This document shows positions 14,374-17,349 of a DNA stretch of 17,349 nt, piece by piece (position 1 is the stretch's first letter; each line of letters starts with the position of its first letter). The DNA is taken from positions 1-17,349 of the forward strand of contig CAYSLC010000121.1 in NCBI GenBank assembly GCA_964431545.1, written 5' to 3'. The notes under the pieces were generated by a model, which was not told the origin of the DNA, ran no database searches, and was given only the letters and a program-made list of their open reading frames with translations. The DNA comes from CAYSLC01 sp964431545 (GTDB lineage Bacteria > Desulfobacterota > Desulfobacteria > Desulfobacterales > JAABSP01). A program made the position numbers and the translations under genes.

Positions 14374-15135
14374 ATGAAAATCGCAGTCAGCGGCAAAGGA
14401 GGCGTGGGGAAAACCACGTTCTCGGCTCTTCTGATCCATTCTTTGAATGATTCCGGTAAGCACGTGCTGGCCATCGATGCCGATCCCGACGCCAACCTGG
14501 CCTCCGCTCTCGGAATGCCGGGTGCCGACAACATCGTTCCCATTGCGGAGATGAAAGAACTCATCTTCGATCGAACCGAGGCAAAGCCGGGCACCATAGG
14601 TGGATTCTTCAAACTGAATCCAAAGGTGGACGATCTCCCCGACGCCCTCTCGGTCCGCCTCGGGAACATCAAACTGATGCGACTGGGGGGGGTCAAAAAA
14701 GGTGGGTCCGGCTGCATCTGCCCGGAAAGCACACTTCTGAAGGTCCTTGTCACCCACATCGTTTTGGCCAGGGACGAGGTTGTGGTGATGGATATGGAGG
14801 CCGGTATCGAGCATCTGGGCAGAGCCACCGCAAAGGCGGTCGACAATCTGATCGTGGTGGTGGAACCGGGCCGGAGGAGTCTGGATACAGCGCAGCATAT
14901 CCGGGAGCTGGCCGCCCAGATCGGGTTGAAAAACATCCTGGTCCTCGGAAATAAGATCCGGGGAGAGAAGGATGAGGCCTTTATCCGGGAGCACCTGTCC
15001 GATTTCAAAATACTCGGCTTTCTTCCCTATGATGAATCGCTCATTGAAGCGGATCTCCAGGGGGTCTCCCCCTACCGTGACCATTCCCAGGCGGTCGACG
15101 CGGTGAAACGCATGGTGGCGCATCTCAATGAGTGA
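14374..15135 (+). CDS. CooC-like MinD-family P-loop ATPase
   Basis: The 253-residue protein opens with a deviant Walker A (GKGGVGKTT, 7-15) with signature lysine K8. It also has the switch-like AIDADPDANLASALG (33-47) and a Walker B-like VVMDMEAGIEHLGR near 141-154. A C-x-C pair (C114, C116, in GSGCICPE) matches the position of the metal-binding cysteines of CooC, the nickel-insertion ATPase of carbon monoxide dehydrogenase. Family members bind ATP as dimers and load metal into a target enzyme. No CODH subunit gene is present in the window, so the client is unknown. The ATG at 14374 has GAAAGGGG as Shine-Dalgarno; an in-frame TTG at 14356 is possible but would lie inside that signal. The stop overlaps the helicase start by 8 bp. 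CooC is the closest family, but other Mrp/MinD-type metal chaperones are possible. Confidence 0.88.
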   Translation: MKIAVSGKGGVGKTTFSALLIHSLNDSGKHVLAIDADPDANLASALGMPGADNIVPIAEMKELIFDRTEAKPGTIGGFFKLNPKVDDLPDALSVRLGNIKLMRLGGVKKGGSGCICPESTLLKVLVTHIVLARDEVVVMDMEAGIEHLGRATAKAVDNLIVVVEPGRRSLDTAQHIRELAAQIGLKNILVLGNKIRGEKDEAFIREHLSDFKILGFLPYDESLIEADLQGVSPYRDHSQAVDAVKRMVAHLNE

Positions 15136-17281
15136 TAACAGAAAGCATTCCAGACGGTCCGTCCCCCCCGGACGCCGAGCCAAAGGGGGATCGAATATCC
15201 CGAAAATCAAAGCCAAGGCCGACGCCAGGCTGGAAAAAACCTTCGAGACCATCGGCGTGCCCGAACCGATCCCCTTCAAACCGGATCGATTCCAGCTCCA
15301 GGCATTATCGGCCATCGACCATGGGGATTGCCTGGTCACCGCGCCCACCGGCGCGGGAAAAACGTGGATCGCGGAAAAGGCGATCGAAAACATCCACCGG
15401 GGGGGGGGCCGATCCTGGTACGCATCCCCGCTGAAAGCCCTGACCAATTCCAAATATATCGATTTTTCAAGCCTTTTCGGGCCCAAGAACGTGGGGATCC
15501 TCACGGGCGACCGGAAGGAGAACCCGGACGCCCCGATCATCGTCGGGACCACGGAGATCCTGCGGAACCAGCTCTATGACGCCATGCACCACGGCGAGGA
15601 TATTCCCACCGATTTCGTGATCCTGGATGAAGCCCATTTTCTTGGGGACGAGGACAGGGGGGTCGTCTGGGAGGAGATCATGATCTATCTCCCTTCGAGA
15701 ATCCCCCTGCTGCTGCTCTCCGCGACGGTTGGAAATGCCGGACAGATCGCCGGATGGCTGGAGTCGATCCGCCGTCGGCGGTGTCGCGTGATCGAAGAGA
15801 CCGAGCGGCCGGTGCCGCTCTATCCCCTTTTTCTCCATCCCTCGGGCAAGCTCTACCCGCTCTTTGCCAAGGATGGAAACGAGAAGAGCACGAAACTCCA
15901 CAAGAAGGTGAATGATTACGCCAACGCCCGGAGGCCGCCGCTGTTCGCGCCGCCCCGACAGCTGCCGCCCATGGGAAAGATCCTGGAGGTTCTCAGGGAG
16001 TTCAATCTTCTCCCGGCTATTTTTTTTCTGAAATCCCGGGCCGATTGCGACGCCGCGGTGGAGCTGTGCCGGGAATACGAGATCACCGATCCCCACAGGA
16101 GGGAAGCCATACACGCTCGGGCGGAGGAGATGCTGAAACACAACACCCATCTGGAGTCCCATCGGCAGCTCTGGCACCTGGAAAATCTTGCCGTGGCATC
16201 CCACCACAGCGGACAACTCCCCACCTGGAAGCTGGTCATCGAAGCATTGATGACCGACGGGTTGCTGGACGCGGTGTTCGCCACCTCGACGGTGGCGGCC
16301 GGGGTCAATTTCCCGGCAAGGACGGTGACCATGCTCAATTCCGACCGGTTCAACGGGGTCGAATTCGTCCCCCTGAACCCCACCGAACTCCATCAAATGA
16401 CCGGCCGGGCCGGAAGGAGGGGGATGGACAACATCGGGTTCGCGGTGGCGATCCCCGGCAAGTACATGGATCTGAGGCTGATCGGCAATCTCTTCAAAAT
16501 GGCGCCCGCCCCGGTGCTGAGCCAGATCAAGATCAACTTTTCCATGACCTTGAACCTTCTGCTCTCCCACCGCCCCCCCGAGGTCAAGGACCTTCTGCAC
16601 CACTCCTTCGCGACGTATCTGCTCTCCATGGGTAAAAAGAAGAGCAAGAAGGCGCAACGGAAAATCGAAAATGATCCGGATCAGTTGTGGCGCCATTTCA
16701 CGCGCCATCTCGAGTTCCTGATCGCCTCAGACTATGCCAAGGATACCGGGGAGCTGACGGAGGATGGCCAATGGGCCTCGCAACTGCGGGTGGATGATCC
16801 GCTGATGATCGCCGAAGGATTCCGGCTCGGCCTTTTCCCGGACTCCTCCCCGCCGCTCATGGCCGCGGTCATCGCTTCCTTTGTCAACGAACGGGAGACC
16901 GATGACCGGATGGAAAAAAAGCTCGTCCCCATGGCGCTTTCCAAGAGCTTTCAGCGCCTCAAATCGGGTCTGCAACCCTTTGCCAGGCGCCTGATCGAAG
17001 CCGGCTTTCCGCCGCGACCGCTTTTCTTCAGGCCGGCGCTGACCATGTACCTCTGGGCGTCCGAGCTGTTATCCTGGGAGGAGATCCTGAACATCGGGGA
17101 GCAGACGGAGGGGGACTTCGCCATGCTGGTCTATCGAACGGCGGACAACCTGAGGCACATCGTTTCGCTAACATCGATCTTCCCCCAAGCCGCCCGGTCG
17201 GCGGAGAGCGCCATAGCCCTCATCCTCAGAGAGCCCATCGCCATCAACTACAAGGAGGTCTACGAGGCCATGGCGAACTGA
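15128..17281 (+). CDS. Ski2-like DEAH-box helicase
   Basis: This 717-residue superfamily 2 helicase has a basic N-terminus (1-50), a Q-motif-like DRFQLQAL (53-60), motif I TAPTGAGKT (71-79), motif Ia ASPLKAL (99-105), the DEAH box in VILDEAHFLG (164-173), motif III SAT (198-200), motif V ATSTVAAGVNFPA (385-397) and motif VI QMTGRAGRRG (423-432). The wording of motifs V and VI, and a C-terminal region (about 535-715) resembling the DSHCT domain, place it with Ski2/Mtr4/HelY-type helicases that unwind RNA or RNA-DNA duplexes 3' to 5'. No arch insertion is evident, so it is shorter than eukaryotic Mtr4. Its ATG overlaps the stop of the CooC-like gene (ATGAGTGA), so the two are translationally coupled, though no common function is known. 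It is followed directly by a strong terminator. The substrate is not deducible. Confidence 0.92.
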   Translation: MSDNRKHSRRSVPPGRRAKGGSNIPKIKAKADARLEKTFETIGVPEPIPFKPDRFQLQALSAIDHGDCLVTAPTGAGKTWIAEKAIENIHRGGGRSWYASPLKALTNSKYIDFSSLFGPKNVGILTGDRKENPDAPIIVGTTEILRNQLYDAMHHGEDIPTDFVILDEAHFLGDEDRGVVWEEIMIYLPSRIPLLLLSATVGNAGQIAGWLESIRRRRCRVIEETERPVPLYPLFLHPSGKLYPLFAKDGNEKSTKLHKKVNDYANARRPPLFAPPRQLPPMGKILEVLREFNLLPAIFFLKSRADCDAAVELCREYEITDPHRREAIHARAEEMLKHNTHLESHRQLWHLENLAVASHHSGQLPTWKLVIEALMTDGLLDAVFATSTVAAGVNFPARTVTMLNSDRFNGVEFVPLNPTELHQMTGRAGRRGMDNIGFAVAIPGKYMDLRLIGNLFKMAPAPVLSQIKINFSMTLNLLLSHRPPEVKDLLHHSFATYLLSMGKKKSKKAQRKIENDPDQLWRHFTRHLEFLIASDYAKDTGELTEDGQWASQLRVDDPLMIAEGFRLGLFPDSSPPLMAAVIASFVNERETDDRMEKKLVPMALSKSFQRLKSGLQPFARRLIEAGFPPRPLFFRPALTMYLWASELLSWEEILNIGEQTEGDFAMLVYRTADNLRHIVSLTSIFPQAARSAESAIALILREPIAINYKEVYEAMAN

Positions 17282-17306
17282 GACGGAAAAAAAGGCCCGC
17301 CAACGC

Positions 17307-17349
17307 AAAAAGGCCCGTCGGGGTGTTATACCCCGGCGGGCCTTTTGTT
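17307..17349 (+). terminator. Strong intrinsic terminator after the helicase gene
   Basis: AAAAGGCCCG (17308-17317) pairs with CGGGCCTTTT (17337-17346), and the stem continues with TCGGGGT against ACCCCGG, leaving a small loop and a T-run at the window edge. A second copy of the 5' arm (17290-17301, AAAAGGCCCGCC) is also fully complementary to 17335-17346, giving an alternative, longer-looped hairpin. The A-rich 5' arm means it may also stop transcription from the opposite side. Confidence 0.92.

Noticed and set aside
14374..15135. Carbon monoxide dehydrogenase operon
   Set aside because: Only the CooC-like ATPase is present; no CODH catalytic, ferredoxin or acetyl-CoA synthase genes occur in the window, so CO metabolism cannot be claimed.
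14338..15552. Minus-strand ORF (404 codons) across the CooC-like and helicase genes
   Set aside because: Antisense to two clear genes and to their promoter and ribosome-binding site; no sensible domains.
15467..16708. Minus-strand ORF (413 codons) inside the helicase gene
   Set aside because: Opposite a complete helicase with ordered motifs; the product has no recognisable domain and a shadow-like composition.
1..17349. CRISPR arrays, insertion sequences, tRNA or rRNA genes
   Set aside because: No regularly spaced repeats, transposase genes with terminal repeats, or structural RNA signatures were seen on reading both strands.

Overview
The window is most likely chromosomal DNA from a Gram-negative, sigma-54-using bacterium. 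A Desulfobacterota (former Deltaproteobacteria) host fits best: an outer-membrane secretin, an MSHA-type pilus machine, a CooC-type MinD-like ATPase and a Ski2-like helicase sit together in moderately GC-rich DNA. This placement is inferred from gene content; no phylogenetic marker is present.

About 13.5 kb (638-14174, minus strand) forms one regulatory and assembly locus for an MSHA-like type IV pilus. In transcription order (right to left) it has a NarX-type sensor kinase, a LuxR/NarL-type response regulator, a PilM-PilN fusion (MshI position), a PilO-like protein (MshJ position), a PilP/GspC-like protein (MshK position), the lipoprotein secretin MshL, an MshM/ExeA-like ATPase with an added periplasmic LysM-type region, the MshE assembly ATPase with an N-terminal c-di-GMP-binding signature, the platform protein MshG, a membrane-anchored sigma-54 activator, and finally a prepilin. 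Most structural genes are 0-40 bp apart, which suggests an operon. Before the prepilin gene there is a 317-bp gap holding a well-matched -24/-12 sigma-54 promoter, an overlapping palindrome and a 15-bp tandem repeat that encodes a possible 12-residue leader peptide. No minor pilins, prepilin peptidase, retraction ATPase, mshN or mshF are visible, so the rest of the system must lie elsewhere or be missing.

At the left edge, a 5'-truncated TPR-protein gene in AT-richer DNA runs convergently into the prepilin gene. On the right, a divergent two-gene plus-strand operon encodes a CooC-like P-loop ATPase and a Ski2-like DEAH helicase. The two genes overlap by 8 bp. Upstream are two overlapping sigma-70-like promoters bracketed by an 8-bp inverted repeat, and the operon ends in a strong intrinsic terminator at the window edge.

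Working model (inference): the two-component system and cellular c-di-GMP set how much pilus machine is made and whether it runs, while the membrane-bound activator drives the prepilin promoter through sigma-54. The most distinctive features are the PilM-PilN fusion, the LysM extension on the MshM-type ATPase, the activator that carries its own membrane anchor instead of a receiver domain, and the prepilin leader.
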